Source: Halorutilus salinus
Lineage (GTDB): Archaea; Halobacteriota; Halobacteria; Halobacteriales; Halorutilaceae
Length of the DNA stretch: 64,000 nt
Direction of reading: 5' to 3'
Assembly (NCBI RefSeq): GCF_026242195.1
Contig: NZ_RKLV01000008.1
Coordinates: 44,896-108,895, forward strand
Positions 9,191 to 18,480 of this stretch are shown one piece after another. The notes below the pieces were generated by a model. That model did not search any database. It was not told the DNA's origin and saw only the letters and a list, made by a program, of their open reading frames with translations. The position numbers were made by a program, and so were the translations under genes. Each line of letters opens with the position of its first letter. Within the stretch, counting starts at the first letter, position 1.

Positions 9191-9940
9191 CTACTGCAGG
9201 ACAGTGTATGTAACGAGCACGAGTACGGCGAACGCGAGGACGATAGAGCCGTAGAAGAACGACGGGCGCGTGCGGCGCGTCGTCGTGTAGACCACGTAGC
9301 CGATACGTCCGCCGTCAAGCACCGGATGTAGATTCTCCTCCGAACCTTCGGGACGTTCGCGGTACGTGATACCGACCTTCTCAACGCTGTGTCCCGCTCC
9401 GACAGCCTCGGCGCAGATCTCCGTCTCTATACCGAAGCCGTCCTCGGTGAGGTCGAGTTCGCGCGCCGAGTCGAGCGTGAACGCGCGGTACCCCGTAAGG
9501 ATGTCGCCGAGGTACTCGCCGTGCGCAACCGCGAACTCGGCGTTGAATATACGGTTGCCTACGTAGTTGAGACGGGTGAATGCGTCGGGGTTGCCCAGCC
9601 TGTTTCCGAGTACGTGATCCGCGCCTTTGTCAAGGGGGGCGAGAACGCGGTCGACCTCGCCGGGAAGGTAGGTACCGTCGCCGTCTATCATAACGACGTA
9701 CGGCTTTTGGAGATGTTCAGCGATCGCCTCGCGCACCGCCTGCCCCTTGCCGCTTCCCGACTGTTCGACGACACGCGCGCCGGCTTCCTCGGCGACGGCT
9801 TGTGTGTCGTCGTCGCTCCCGCCGTCGGTTACGAGAACGTCGTAGCCCTGTTCGGTGAACCCGCGTACCACGTCGCCGACGGTCGGTTCCTCGTTGTATG
9901 TCGGGACGAGTACGGTAACGTCCTCCTTCGCCGGCGTCAC
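9191..9940 (-). CDS. aglJ: Family 2 glycosyltransferase, AglJ-like dolichyl-phosphate hexosyltransferase
   Basis: This 249-residue protein has a GT-A fold: VTVLVPTYNEEPTVGDVV at residues 8-25, a DGGSDDDT loop, and the metal-binding DGD motif in VVMIDGDGTYLP (near 90). The C-terminus is a hydrophobic anchor (about 228-249). AglJ adds the first hexose to dolichol phosphate in haloarchaeal S-layer N-glycosylation; the order and motifs fit, but other GT2 paralogues are common. It is translationally coupled (4-nt overlap) to the upstream metallo-hydrolase gene. No other agl genes are nearby. Confidence 0.68.
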   Translation of the reverse strand: MTPAKEDVTVLVPTYNEEPTVGDVVRGFTEQGYDVLVTDGGSDDDTQAVAEEAGARVVEQSGSGKGQAVREAIAEHLQKPYVVMIDGDGTYLPGEVDRVLAPLDKGADHVLGNRLGNPDAFTRLNYVGNRIFNAEFAVAHGEYLGDILTGYRAFTLDSARELDLTEDGFGIETEICAEAVGAGHSVEKVGITYRERPEGSEENLHPVLDGGRIGYVVYTTTRRTRPSFFYGSIVLAFAVLVLVTYTVLQ

Positions 9941-10608
9941 AGCACCACCGTCTCGTCGGGTTCAGGTACGTGGACGGTCGCATCGTCGACACGGCGTGCG
10001 AAACCGTCGGGGTCCTGCTCTATGGGCGGGAAGGTGTCGTAATGCATCGGGAAGGCGTCGTCGACGCCGAGCCAGCCGACCGCCTTCACAGCGTCGCCGG
10101 GATCCATCGTGAAATGATCTCCGATAGGCACCGCCGCGGCGTCGGGCGCGTAGACATCACGTATCACGGTCTTCATATCGCCAAAAAGGGACGTGTCGCC
10201 CGCGTGGTAGAAACGAGTTTCGCCGTCGTCGACGACGAAGCCCGCGGGCGTCCCTGCGTACCTGTCGAACCCGCCGTCGTCGGGCGCTCCGGACGAATGG
10301 AACGCCTTCGTCATCGTAAAGCCGACGCCCGCTTCCTCGTACGTTCCTCCGATGTTCATACCTGTCGCATCGACGCCGCGTTCGCCGTAGCACTCGGCGA
10401 GTTCGGGCTGACAGACAACCGGTGCGTCGAACAGCGGTGCGTCGCCCGCATGGTCGTGGTGTCCGTGTGTGACGGCGACAACGTCGGCGTCGAAGTCACC
10501 GGGTTCCGCATCCGTGCCGGGGTTGCCTTCGAGAAACGGGTCTACGAGTACGGTGGCTCCGCCGGCTTCGAGTTCGAAGAACGAATGTCCGTGCCAAGTT
10601 ACGCGCAT
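9937..10608 (-). CDS. UPF0173 metal-dependent hydrolase (metallo-beta-lactamase fold)
   Basis: This 223-residue protein shows the metal-binding THGHHDHAGD motif near residue 48, a second His in AFHSSGAP, and the GDTSLFGD and GDHFTMDP segments of the UPF0173/UlaG-like branch of the metallo-beta-lactamase fold. Two metal ions are expected in a cytoplasmic active site; the substrate is unknown. It is the first gene of a two-gene minus-strand unit with the glycosyltransferase. Confidence 0.85.
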   Translation of the reverse strand: MRVTWHGHSFFELEAGGATVLVDPFLEGNPGTDAEPGDFDADVVAVTHGHHDHAGDAPLFDAPVVCQPELAECYGERGVDATGMNIGGTYEEAGVGFTMTKAFHSSGAPDDGGFDRYAGTPAGFVVDDGETRFYHAGDTSLFGDMKTVIRDVYAPDAAAVPIGDHFTMDPGDAVKAVGWLGVDDAFPMHYDTFPPIEQDPDGFARRVDDATVHVPEPDETVVL

Positions 10609-10655
10609 ACCGGTAAACGCCGCGCCTACGTTATAACCCTAACCCTCGTTTCGCC

Positions 10656-11240
10656 TCACTCTTCTTCCTCTATCGTCTCGGGTTCGCTCACCGCCTGTGC
10701 GAGAGAGTCGAGACCGTTGACCCATTCGCTCACGAAGCCGTATTCGAGGTCTTCGAAGGCTTCGGCGTCAAACCCTTCGTCGTCGAGTATGAGCGCACCC
10801 GCCTCGGCGGTGAGTGCGAGCGCGCGATCCATGTCGTCCTCCTTCTCGGCGCGCCGAGCCTCTCGGACGTACTCGTCGACCGTACCGTCGTCCGCCGCGG
10901 AGCCGTTGTTGGTGACGTACGCCTCACACGAAGCCATGACGCCTATAAGCGAGGTCTGTACGCCTTCGAGAACCATCGCCTTGTTCTCCTCAAGCTCCTC
11001 CTCCGCCATCACGATCCGGCGTATCTCGTCTATCTCCTCCATGAAGACTTCGTCGTCTATTTCGCCGTCCTCGTACGCCTCGACAGCCTTCGTGCAGGCT
11101 ATGGTGATATCGTCCTGGAGGTTGAAGAACAGACGCGCACCGTCGCCGTCGTCGTCCTCCGGGTCGAACTTCTCGTCCCGCAAACGCTCCATCCAGTTGT
11201 TCCAGCGTTCGCGGCTGTAGAACCCTTCGTCTTCTTCCAT
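10656..11240 (-). CDS. DUF2150 family protein
   Basis: This 194-residue acidic helical protein begins with the family-like stretch FYSRERWNNWMERL and contains ARLFFNLQDDITIACTKAVEAY (about 35-56), which I recognise as DUF2150, a conserved euryarchaeal protein of unknown role. It has no membrane segment. Divergent to trm1 and separated by a short gap. Confidence 0.8.
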   Translation of the reverse strand: MEEDEGFYSRERWNNWMERLRDEKFDPEDDDGDGARLFFNLQDDITIACTKAVEAYEDGEIDDEVFMEEIDEIRRIVMAEEELEENKAMVLEGVQTSLIGVMASCEAYVTNNGSAADDGTVDEYVREARRAEKEDDMDRALALTAEAGALILDDEGFDAEAFEDLEYGFVSEWVNGLDSLAQAVSEPETIEEEE

Positions 11241-11311
11241 GGGGGACAGAAGCCTCTCAGCGTAAAATGGGTTTCGATGGTTTGTTGTTCGGACGCCGAG
11301 AAAGGGCGACG

Positions 11312-12400
11312 ATGAAAACCGAGGGAGGCGCGCGTTTTGAGACGGAAGGCGCGTTCTACAACGACCGTATGGAGATGAACCGCGACATCACCGTCGCCGC
11401 CCTGCGCGCGTGGAAGAGGAACGTCGACCGTGACCCGCCGTCTTACCTCGACGCAAACGCGGCAAGCGGTGTGCGCGGTATACGTGCCGCCCTCACAGGG
11501 TACGACGCGACGCTCGCCGACAGGAGCGACGAAGCCGTCGCGCTCGCGCGCAGTAACGTCGAGGAGAGCGGTGTGGGAGGACAGGCGGAGGTTGTACACG
11601 AGGACGGTAACGTCGTCATGCGACGGTCGCGTTTCGACGTTGTCGATATCGACCCTTTCGGCTCTCCTACACAGTTCGTCGACGCGGCGTTCTCCGCGAC
11701 CGACTCGCTCGCGTGTTTCACGGCGACCGACACAGCGCCGTTATGCGGTGCGCACGACTCAGGCGTGCGGCGTTACTCGTGCGTTCCTCTTAACACGTCT
11801 TACCATGCGGAGATGGGTCTGCGTGTCCTTATCGGGGCGCTGGCGCGTACCGCGGCGCGTTACGATGTCGCAGTCACGCCTGTCCTTTCACACTCTTCGG
11901 ATCACTACAAACGCACCTACCTCGCAGTCGAGGAGGGCGCGAAGGTATCGAACGAGGCGCTCGAAGGCGTCGGCTTTCTGTCCCACTGCTTCGAATGCGG
12001 CGCGCGCGACGTTCACGAGGCGGTGGGAGCGGCGGTACCGGCGACGCTCAAACGTGACTGCACGTGCGGCGCGAGGCGACGCGTCGCGGGACCGCTCTGG
12101 ATCGCACCCGTATGCGACACGGGGTTCGTCGACGAGGTTCTCGATAAGCTCGACGATAGCATGGGGACACACGACCGCGCAACAGGGATGCTACGCATCG
12201 TACGTGACGAACTCGACACCCCGACGCATTACGATCACCACGAGGTATGTAAACGCGCCGGAGCGACGCCGTCGAAGCTCGACGAGCTTCTGGAACGTCT
12301 ACGCGACGAGGGGTACGAGGCGACGGAGGCGCACTACTCTGGCACGGCTTTCAAGACGGACGCGTCGCACGACGAACTCGTTAGGCTCGTCGCCGACTGA
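11312..12400 (+). CDS. trm1: tRNA (guanine26-N2)-dimethyltransferase
   Basis: Trm1 forms m2,2G26 in tRNAs using SAM. The 362-residue form starting at ATG 11312 opens MKTEGGARFETEGAFYNDRMEMNRD, matching the family N-terminus. An in-frame ATG at 11267 would add 15 unrelated residues. The SAM-binding region has LDANAASGVRGIRAAL, and FDVVDIDPFGSP is the catalytic DPFG motif. A zinc-type Cys cluster (CFECG, CTCG) lies near residues 230-265. Confidence 0.93.
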   Translation: MKTEGGARFETEGAFYNDRMEMNRDITVAALRAWKRNVDRDPPSYLDANAASGVRGIRAALTGYDATLADRSDEAVALARSNVEESGVGGQAEVVHEDGNVVMRRSRFDVVDIDPFGSPTQFVDAAFSATDSLACFTATDTAPLCGAHDSGVRRYSCVPLNTSYHAEMGLRVLIGALARTAARYDVAVTPVLSHSSDHYKRTYLAVEEGAKVSNEALEGVGFLSHCFECGARDVHEAVGAAVPATLKRDCTCGARRRVAGPLWIAPVCDTGFVDEVLDKLDDSMGTHDRATGMLRIVRDELDTPTHYDHHEVCKRAGATPSKLDELLERLRDEGYEATEAHYSGTAFKTDASHDELVRLVAD

Positions 12401-12445
12401 ACCGGAGAGAAAGAGGTTTGTCGTAAGCGCCCGGTTTTGGACTGT

Positions 12446-13177
12446 ATGTCAGACGCAGACACGGAACCGAAGGTCGTCGTGGTCGGCGCGGGACCTGCGG
12501 GTCTGTCCGCCGCCGTCTTCGCAGGACGCGCAGGCTTCGAAACGACGGTTGTCGAGAACGGTAGCTCGATTCTGAGCAGAAACGCACATCTTGAAAACTT
12601 CCTCGGATTCCCTGCAGGCGTAAACTCGCGCCTACTCCTCGACATGGGACGCGACCAAGCCGAACGTTCGGGCGCGGGGTTCGTGGACGCAGAAGTCGAA
12701 GCCGTCGAGAGGGACGGCACGGGCTTCGTCGTCAGTACCGACGACGGCGACCACGAAGCCGACTACGTCGTCGTCGCGTCGTGGGCGGACGCCTCGTTGG
12801 TCGACGGCTTCGACATCGAAACGACCCAGCAGGGTTCGAAGACGTACGTCGAGACACAGGACGGACGTACGGGCGTCGAAGGTCTGTACGTCGCCGGACG
12901 TCTCGCGGGACAGCCTCACCAGACGGTAGTAAACGCGGGGCACGGCGCGAAGACGGCGCTGTCGATGGTACACGACTCCGACGTTTCGTTCTACCACGAC
13001 TGGGTCGCCCCCGAAGGCTACTTCACCGACCGCGGGCGCGAGGTACCACCGGGATGCGAGGAGGTTTCCGAGGAGGAACGCAAGGAGCGCGAGAAGGAGT
13101 CACTGCGCGTGATGCGCGGCTACTTCGACGAACCCCATCCCGAAGAACCGACGCCGCATCCGAGTCAGGAAGGCTGA
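12446..13177 (+). CDS. FAD-dependent oxidoreductase, thioredoxin-reductase-like but without CxxC
   Basis: This 243-residue protein has the FAD-binding GAGPAG motif at residues 14-19 and an HLENFLGFP stretch like thioredoxin reductases. A second FAD contact near 150 reads GLYVAGRLAGQPHQTVVNAGHGA. The central NADPH domain and the redox CxxC are missing; the corresponding stretch reads ASWADAS. It therefore is a minimal FAD fold of unknown reaction, perhaps using another electron donor. The C-terminus is Glu/Lys-rich and low-complexity. An in-frame TTG at 12437 is an unlikely start. Confidence 0.75.
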   Translation: MSDADTEPKVVVVGAGPAGLSAAVFAGRAGFETTVVENGSSILSRNAHLENFLGFPAGVNSRLLLDMGRDQAERSGAGFVDAEVEAVERDGTGFVVSTDDGDHEADYVVVASWADASLVDGFDIETTQQGSKTYVETQDGRTGVEGLYVAGRLAGQPHQTVVNAGHGAKTALSMVHDSDVSFYHDWVAPEGYFTDRGREVPPGCEEVSEEERKEREKESLRVMRGYFDEPHPEEPTPHPSQEG

Positions 13178-13195
13178 CGGACGTAGGACGGTGTA

Positions 13196-13867
13196 TCAAC
13201 CCGAACCGTCTACGAAGACGCCGTCGTCCGTACGCGGTACCGTATCGGTGGAGTCGAAACGGAGTATACCGTCGAGCTCCTCACCGAGACCTACGTTACG
13301 TATCCAGTCCGCTGTGTCGGAGCCGGTGACTGAGTCACGTACGTCTTGGGCAACCTCGTCGTTGACGCCGCCGTCGTAGTGGGCTTCGACGAGACGTACG
13401 CCTGCGGTGTCTTCGGGCGTCGGTTCGCCATACCTTCCCGCCGCAACGAGCCACGTCTCGCGGTCGCGTTCAGCGAGAACCTCGGCGACCGCGCGTGCGT
13501 TAACCGTACTGGCGACGAGGATGTTCTCGTGCGCACCTATACTTTCGACCGCACGTGTACCGTTCGTTGTGAGCATGCCCACACGCGCGCCTTCGAGGTC
13601 GTGGTCGCCGAACGAAGACGGGAGGGGCAGGAGGTCGAAGCCGTCGACTGGCGCGCCCGCCTGTTCGCCGACGAGTACGGCGTCTTCGACCCTCTCCGCG
13701 AACCCACGCGCCTCCTCTATACCGCCGAAGGGCTTGACATACTCGGCACCCTGTTCGAGGAGACGTACGATAGCCGTCGACGCCATTATAACGTCAACCA
13801 CGACGAAGTCGGCGTCGGGCGTCGGTGACGGTACGTCTTCGAGACGGTCGACGCGCCTGACGGTCAC
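13196..13867 (-). CDS. comB: 2-phosphosulfolactate phosphatase-like protein
   Basis: ComB hydrolyses 2-phosphosulfolactate in coenzyme M synthesis; haloarchaea keep homologues whose role is uncertain because they lack methanogenesis. The 223-residue protein shows VVVDVIMASTAIVRLLEQGAE (about 22-42), LTTNGTRA (near 100) and VAAGRYGEPTPEDTAGV, matching family motifs. Its start overlaps the stop of the upstream kinase-like gene by 4 nt, so the two are co-translated. Confidence 0.8.
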   Translation of the reverse strand: MTVRRVDRLEDVPSPTPDADFVVVDVIMASTAIVRLLEQGAEYVKPFGGIEEARGFAERVEDAVLVGEQAGAPVDGFDLLPLPSSFGDHDLEGARVGMLTTNGTRAVESIGAHENILVASTVNARAVAEVLAERDRETWLVAAGRYGEPTPEDTAGVRLVEAHYDGGVNDEVAQDVRDSVTGSDTADWIRNVGLGEELDGILRFDSTDTVPRTDDGVFVDGSG

Positions 13868-14910
13868 GTCTCCTCCGTCATACTCAGTGCGTTGTCCGCG
13901 AGCAACGGTACGCCTTCTTCCATCATGGCGTAGAAGCTACTGTCGCTGTTGCCCATGAGGTAACGCGCGTAGAACATCTCACCGAGGGCGCACATCTTGT
14001 ACGCCGCGAGTACGCGGTAGAAACGCGCGTTCTCGACAGTCATACCCGACGCCTCCTCGTACATACCGACGACTTCGTCACGCGACGGGTAGCCCTCCTT
14101 CTTCGTAAACTGAGGTAGCATCGTCCGCGTGATCTTCGACTCATCGTCGCCTTCGTCGCGCCAGAAGAAAAGGAGCCATCCGAGGTCACAGAGCGGATCG
14201 CCGAGTGCGCTCATCTCCCAGTCGAGAACGCCCGCGATACGCGGCGCGTCGGGCTCGAAGATGAGGTTGTCGAACTTGTAGTCGCCGTGGACGAGACCGC
14301 CGGCATGGTCGTCGGGTGCGTTGTCTTCTAGCCAGTCGCCGACCTCGCGTAACGCGGGTACGTTGCGCTCGTCGGTCGTCGTGTCGAACGCCCACTCTAT
14401 CTGCTCCGTCCACCGCTCGACCTGTCGACGCGTGAAGCCCTGAGGGTTGCCGAAGTCGCCGAGACCGACGTCCTCAACATCGGTACCGTGTATAGAGGCG
14501 AGTGTTTCGACGACCTCCTCGGCGACCTCCCTGCGCGTTTCGGGGTCGGCGAAGCGGTCGGGTTCGGAGAAACGTACCACGTCGCCGTACAGGCGTTCCA
14601 TCGTATAGAACTCGCACCCCATAACGTCGCGGTTCCTGCAGACACCGACCGTACGCGGCACGGGAACCTCGGTCTCCTGCAAAGCCTCCATGACGGTGTA
14701 CTCACGGACGACGTCGTGCGCCGTCTCGGCGGTCTCGCCCGGAGGGGGACGGCGGAGAACGAGGTCGTGGTCGCCCCAAGATACGAAGACCGTCTCGTTC
14801 GAGAAGCCTTCGTCGTGTCGCTCGAACTCGAACGCGTCCCCACCGCCGAGACGGTCGGTGAGAAAGCCGCGTAACCCATCCTCGTCGACGAGTTCGTCTG
14901 AGTCTGTCAT
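13864..14910 (-). CDS. Aminoglycoside-phosphotransferase-fold kinase (acyl-CoA metabolism type)
   Basis: This 348-residue protein begins at ATG 14910, where a TTAA-type box about 28 nt upstream supports a leaderless start; the longer open frame upstream is not acidic and runs into the divergent promoter. The catalytic loop is LVHGDYKFDN and the metal-binding motif LDWEMSALGDPLCDLGWLL. This is the APH branch found fused or adjacent to acyl-CoA dehydrogenases (ACAD10/11-like). The divergent neighbour is indeed an acyl-CoA dehydrogenase, suggesting phosphorylation of a hydroxyacyl substrate (inference). Confidence 0.83.
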   Translation of the reverse strand: MTDSDELVDEDGLRGFLTDRLGGGDAFEFERHDEGFSNETVFVSWGDHDLVLRRPPPGETAETAHDVVREYTVMEALQETEVPVPRTVGVCRNRDVMGCEFYTMERLYGDVVRFSEPDRFADPETRREVAEEVVETLASIHGTDVEDVGLGDFGNPQGFTRRQVERWTEQIEWAFDTTTDERNVPALREVGDWLEDNAPDDHAGGLVHGDYKFDNLIFEPDAPRIAGVLDWEMSALGDPLCDLGWLLFFWRDEGDDESKITRTMLPQFTKKEGYPSRDEVVGMYEEASGMTVENARFYRVLAAYKMCALGEMFYARYLMGNSDSSFYAMMEEGVPLLADNALSMTEET

Positions 14911-15002
14911 CGGGTGTAGGTACGGACGGAGGTTCCTTAACTCTGTTTCCGACCCGGCGTACACCGCGCTGAACTTAACCGTGCGCACCGACACGTACGT
15001 GT

Positions 15003-16244
15003 ATGGAGATAGAGTACGACGGTTCGGAGGTGGCGCGCGAGTACGCCGAGACGACACGCGAACTCCTCGATGAGGTGGTGATACCGCGCGAACGTGAGCT
15101 ACTCCGGAACCGCGACGAGTTCGAAAGCCGTGACAGGCTTAATTCGGCCGTGGACGAACTCCGCGACGAGGCGCGCGAACGCGGCGTCTACGCACCCCAG
15201 ATACCCGAGGAGTACGGCGGTCAGGGTCTGTCGCTAACCGACGTCCTACCGACGTTTGAGGAGGCGGGTCGGTCGCTTCTGGGTCCCGGCGCGTTACGTA
15301 TCTCAGCCCCCGACGAGGGTAACATGCATACGATCGAACTCGCGGGGAGCGAGGAGCAGAAGGAGAGATGGTTACGACCTCTCGTCAAGGGCGAGGCGCG
15401 TAGCGCCTTCTCTATGACCGAGCCTCATGGGGGCGCGGGTTCCGACCCCAAGATGATACGTACGACGGCGGAGCGCGACGGAGACGAGTGGGTCATCGAC
15501 GGACACAAATGGTGGACATCGCAGGGTGTCGAAGCCGATGTCTACCTCGTGATGGCGCGTACGGACAACGACGCGCACCCGTACCGCGGATGCTCGATCT
15601 TCCTCGTCCCTGCGGACGCCGACGGCGTAGAGGTCGTGCGCGACGTTCCGCATATGGGCGAGAGCGGTATGAGCCACGCCGAGATGCGTTACGACAACGT
15701 CCGTGTCCCCGACGAAGCGATGCTTGGTACGGAGAACGCGGGCTTCATGATAGCCCAACAGCGCCTCGGACCCGCGCGTCTTACACACTGCATGCGTTTC
15801 GCGGGTATGGCAGACAGAGCGCTCGGTATCGCCGTCGCTTACGCGTCGAACCGCCACGCCTTCGGCGACCGTCTCGCCGACAAGCAGGAGACGCGTTTCA
15901 AGATCGTCGACGCACGGACGCGTCTACACGCTGTACGGACGATGGTGCGTCACGCCGCGCGTGAGGTGGAGAACGACAGACGAGCACGCGTCGAGGTGGC
16001 TATGTCCAAGACGTTCGCCGCCAACGTCGTACAGGAAGCCATCGACACCGCGGTACAGGTCTGTGGGGGGAACGGTATAGGCAAAGACCTGCCCCTCGCC
16101 GACTTCTACGAGAACGTCCGCGCGTTCCGTATAGTCGACGGCGCGGACGAGGTGCATAAACGTTCGATAGCGAAACGCGTCTTCGACGACGACGCCGTCG
16201 ACGACTCCGAACTCGAAAACCTGACGAGGTACGGCGGGTTCTGA
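15003..16244 (+). CDS. Acyl-CoA dehydrogenase
   Basis: This 413-residue flavoenzyme oxidises acyl-CoA to enoyl-CoA. Motifs: SMTEPHGGAGSDPKMIRTTA near 135 (FAD/acyl binding), WWTSQG, and the C-terminal VCGGNGIGKDLPLADFYENVRAFRIVDGADEVHK typical of the ACAD10/11 branch. A TTAA box at about 14974-14979 lies 27 nt before the ATG. It shares its divergent promoter region with the APH-type kinase gene, and the two families often co-occur. Confidence 0.92.
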   Translation: MEIEYDGSEVAREYAETTRELLDEVVIPRERELLRNRDEFESRDRLNSAVDELRDEARERGVYAPQIPEEYGGQGLSLTDVLPTFEEAGRSLLGPGALRISAPDEGNMHTIELAGSEEQKERWLRPLVKGEARSAFSMTEPHGGAGSDPKMIRTTAERDGDEWVIDGHKWWTSQGVEADVYLVMARTDNDAHPYRGCSIFLVPADADGVEVVRDVPHMGESGMSHAEMRYDNVRVPDEAMLGTENAGFMIAQQRLGPARLTHCMRFAGMADRALGIAVAYASNRHAFGDRLADKQETRFKIVDARTRLHAVRTMVRHAAREVENDRRARVEVAMSKTFAANVVQEAIDTAVQVCGGNGIGKDLPLADFYENVRAFRIVDGADEVHKRSIAKRVFDDDAVDDSELENLTRYGGF

Positions 16245-16281
16245 CCGCCACGGTTTTGCGTCGTGAACCCGACGGATCCGT

Positions 16282-16797
<516 letters not shown>

Positions 16798-16798
16798 G

Positions 16799-17629
16799 TC
16801 AGTCCTCGGTCTGTATCTGGTTGTAGATGTTCTCTACAGTCGCCTGAACGCGCCGAAGGTTTATCTCTGCCTCGCGTGACGAAGGCGATGTCTCCATATG
16901 GTTTACCTCGTTCCTCCGATCCTTGAGATAGCTCAGGTCGGTCAGAACCTCAGGGCGCTCCTTCTCGTGGTCGTCGTACAGGTCGGCAAGCTCTCCGAGA
17001 ACATGCCCCCATGGACCGAGGTCGATATCCTCCGTCGAACGTTCGTTGTGCCATTCGCGTAGCTGGCGTTCGACGGCGCGTAGGGATACCATGACGGACG
17101 CCGTCGGGCAGTCGACCGCGAGCGTCCGTATCCCCTCGCGTAGGTCGCGTTTCGACTCCTCGTTTAGCCAGTCCCAGACATCGGGGTCGAAGAACTCCTC
17201 CGGGCTTTCCATGGCGCGGTCGATGTCGAAGAACCCCGAGTCGCGCGTGTGAACGATAGTCCGGTTCTCCTCGACGGCGGAGAACGTCTCCGCCCAACGC
17301 GTCGATAGCTCGACGGCACGCGACGCGTCGTCCTCGCTCGGCGGCTCTCCGACACCGTATCCGTCAACGAGACGCTCGACAAAGTCGCGTGTGTCCTCGA
17401 CGAGATGCTCCGACGCTTCGAGTTCGTCGGCGCGCCTGAGGAAGAAACGCAGACTGCTTACGAGGTCACCCTTTCCGCCCTCGGATCGTACCGTGATCGA
17501 CTCGCGCGCAGGCTTACAGCTCGCAAGATACTGCGTACGCGTGCCGAGGTAGTACGCGTCCATCAGACCTATCTGCTCGCCACCTTCCTTTTCGAACCTC
17601 TCAACTGTCTCCTCGGAGTCGGTCATCAT
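16799..17629 (-). CDS. Protein with HEPN-like (DUF4145-like) C-terminal domain
   Basis: This 276-residue protein starts at one of two adjacent ATGs (17629 or 17626), with a TTATTA-type box 25 nt upstream. A longer frame upstream would run through the tRNA-Cys gene and is rejected. The N-terminal half has no recognised motif. The C-terminal half is helical and holds YLKDRRNEVNHMETS, with an R-x4-H pattern as in HEPN/DUF4145 proteins, several of which are RNases or RNA-binding. Function is not established here. Confidence 0.6.
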   Translation of the reverse strand: MMTDSEETVERFEKEGGEQIGLMDAYYLGTRTQYLASCKPARESITVRSEGGKGDLVSSLRFFLRRADELEASEHLVEDTRDFVERLVDGYGVGEPPSEDDASRAVELSTRWAETFSAVEENRTIVHTRDSGFFDIDRAMESPEEFFDPDVWDWLNEESKRDLREGIRTLAVDCPTASVMVSLRAVERQLREWHNERSTEDIDLGPWGHVLGELADLYDDHEKERPEVLTDLSYLKDRRNEVNHMETSPSSREAEINLRRVQATVENIYNQIQTED

Positions 17630-17697
17630 CGGACTTTCGCCCGCGTAAGTAATAAGTGCTGTCAGAGCACCGTCGCAATCCGGAAGGTTGGATGATA

Positions 17698-17773
17698 AGC
17701 CAAGGGCCGGATTTGAACCGGCGATAGGCGGCTCTGCAGGCCGCTGCATTGGGCCGGACTCTGCCACCTTGGC
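17698..17773 (-). tRNA. tRNA-Cys (GCA)
   Basis: On the minus strand a 76-nt cloverleaf begins GCCAAGG and closes with CCTTGGC plus discriminator T. The anticodon stem GCGGC/GCCGC encloses loop CTGCAGA, giving anticodon GCA. The T-arm is GCCGG TTCAAAT CCGGC. U73 is a known identity element of tRNA-Cys. No intron and no encoded CCA. Confidence 0.95.
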
Positions 17774-17823
17774 GCATATGGATATCGTAAACCACCCAAC
17801 AAAAACCTACCGACGCGGAGTCA

Positions 17824-18399
17824 CTACATACTGCTTCGGACGGTTTCGGTACACGTCTTGGCTACTGCGTCCGCGTCACGCGATGCGTCGACTACGACGA
17901 AACGCTCCTCCTCGTCGGCGAGTCTTCTGTAGTTGGCGGTGACATCACGTAGGAACCCGGCGCGCTCGTACTTGTCGCCGCGGTTCGTCCTTTCGAGCGC
18001 AGTCTCAACGGGCACGTCGAGAAGGAGTGTCAGGTCGGGGTAGACCGTCCACGGTTCGTGTACGTCCCTCACCCACGCAACGGCGTCTTCGAAACGGTCG
18101 GAGAGCGTCGCGCCCTGATACGCGTAACGTGAGTCGACGTAACGGTCGCAGATAACGAGTTCGTCGTCTTCGAGACAGGGGCGGACGACGCGGTTTAGAT
18201 GGTCGGCATGGTCGGCGGTGAAAAGGAAAAGGTCGGTCAGGGGTTCGGAGTCGTCGTCAGAGACGGAGCGCTCGACGGCGTCGCCGAGCCAAGAAGCCGT
18301 CGGTTCGCGTGTGAACGTCGCGCCGTCGAACTCTTCGTGCATCGCCTCGACAGCCGTCGTCTTCCCCGCGCCGTCTATGCCCTCTACGGTGACGAACAT
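17824..18399 (-). CDS. tmk: Thymidylate kinase
   Basis: This 191-residue dTMP kinase has the P-loop GIDGAGKT (residues 7-14), the DRYVDSRYAYQGA motif and a LID segment with RTNRGDKYERAGF. It makes dTDP for DNA synthesis. A GAATAG box about 27 nt upstream supports the ATG at 18399. It is followed by tRNA-Cys on the same strand. Confidence 0.92.
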   Translation of the reverse strand: MFVTVEGIDGAGKTTAVEAMHEEFDGATFTREPTASWLGDAVERSVSDDDSEPLTDLFLFTADHADHLNRVVRPCLEDDELVICDRYVDSRYAYQGATLSDRFEDAVAWVRDVHEPWTVYPDLTLLLDVPVETALERTNRGDKYERAGFLRDVTANYRRLADEEERFVVVDASRDADAVAKTCTETVRSSM

Positions 18400-18480
18400 G
18401 CATCGGATCCGTACGGACGGCTATTCTTTGTTGCGGTTCCCCGGAGGAACAACGTCAACCGTACCTGTACGCCGAGACCG

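Noticed and set aside
9970..11220. 416-codon plus-strand open frame
   Set aside because: It is the complement of the UPF0173 and DUF2150 genes; its composition (Ser/Arg-rich) is not haloarchaeal.
17630..17767. N-terminal extension of the HEPN-like gene
   Set aside because: It would be translated from the tRNA-Cys gene; an AT-rich promoter box lies 25 nt before the internal ATGs instead.
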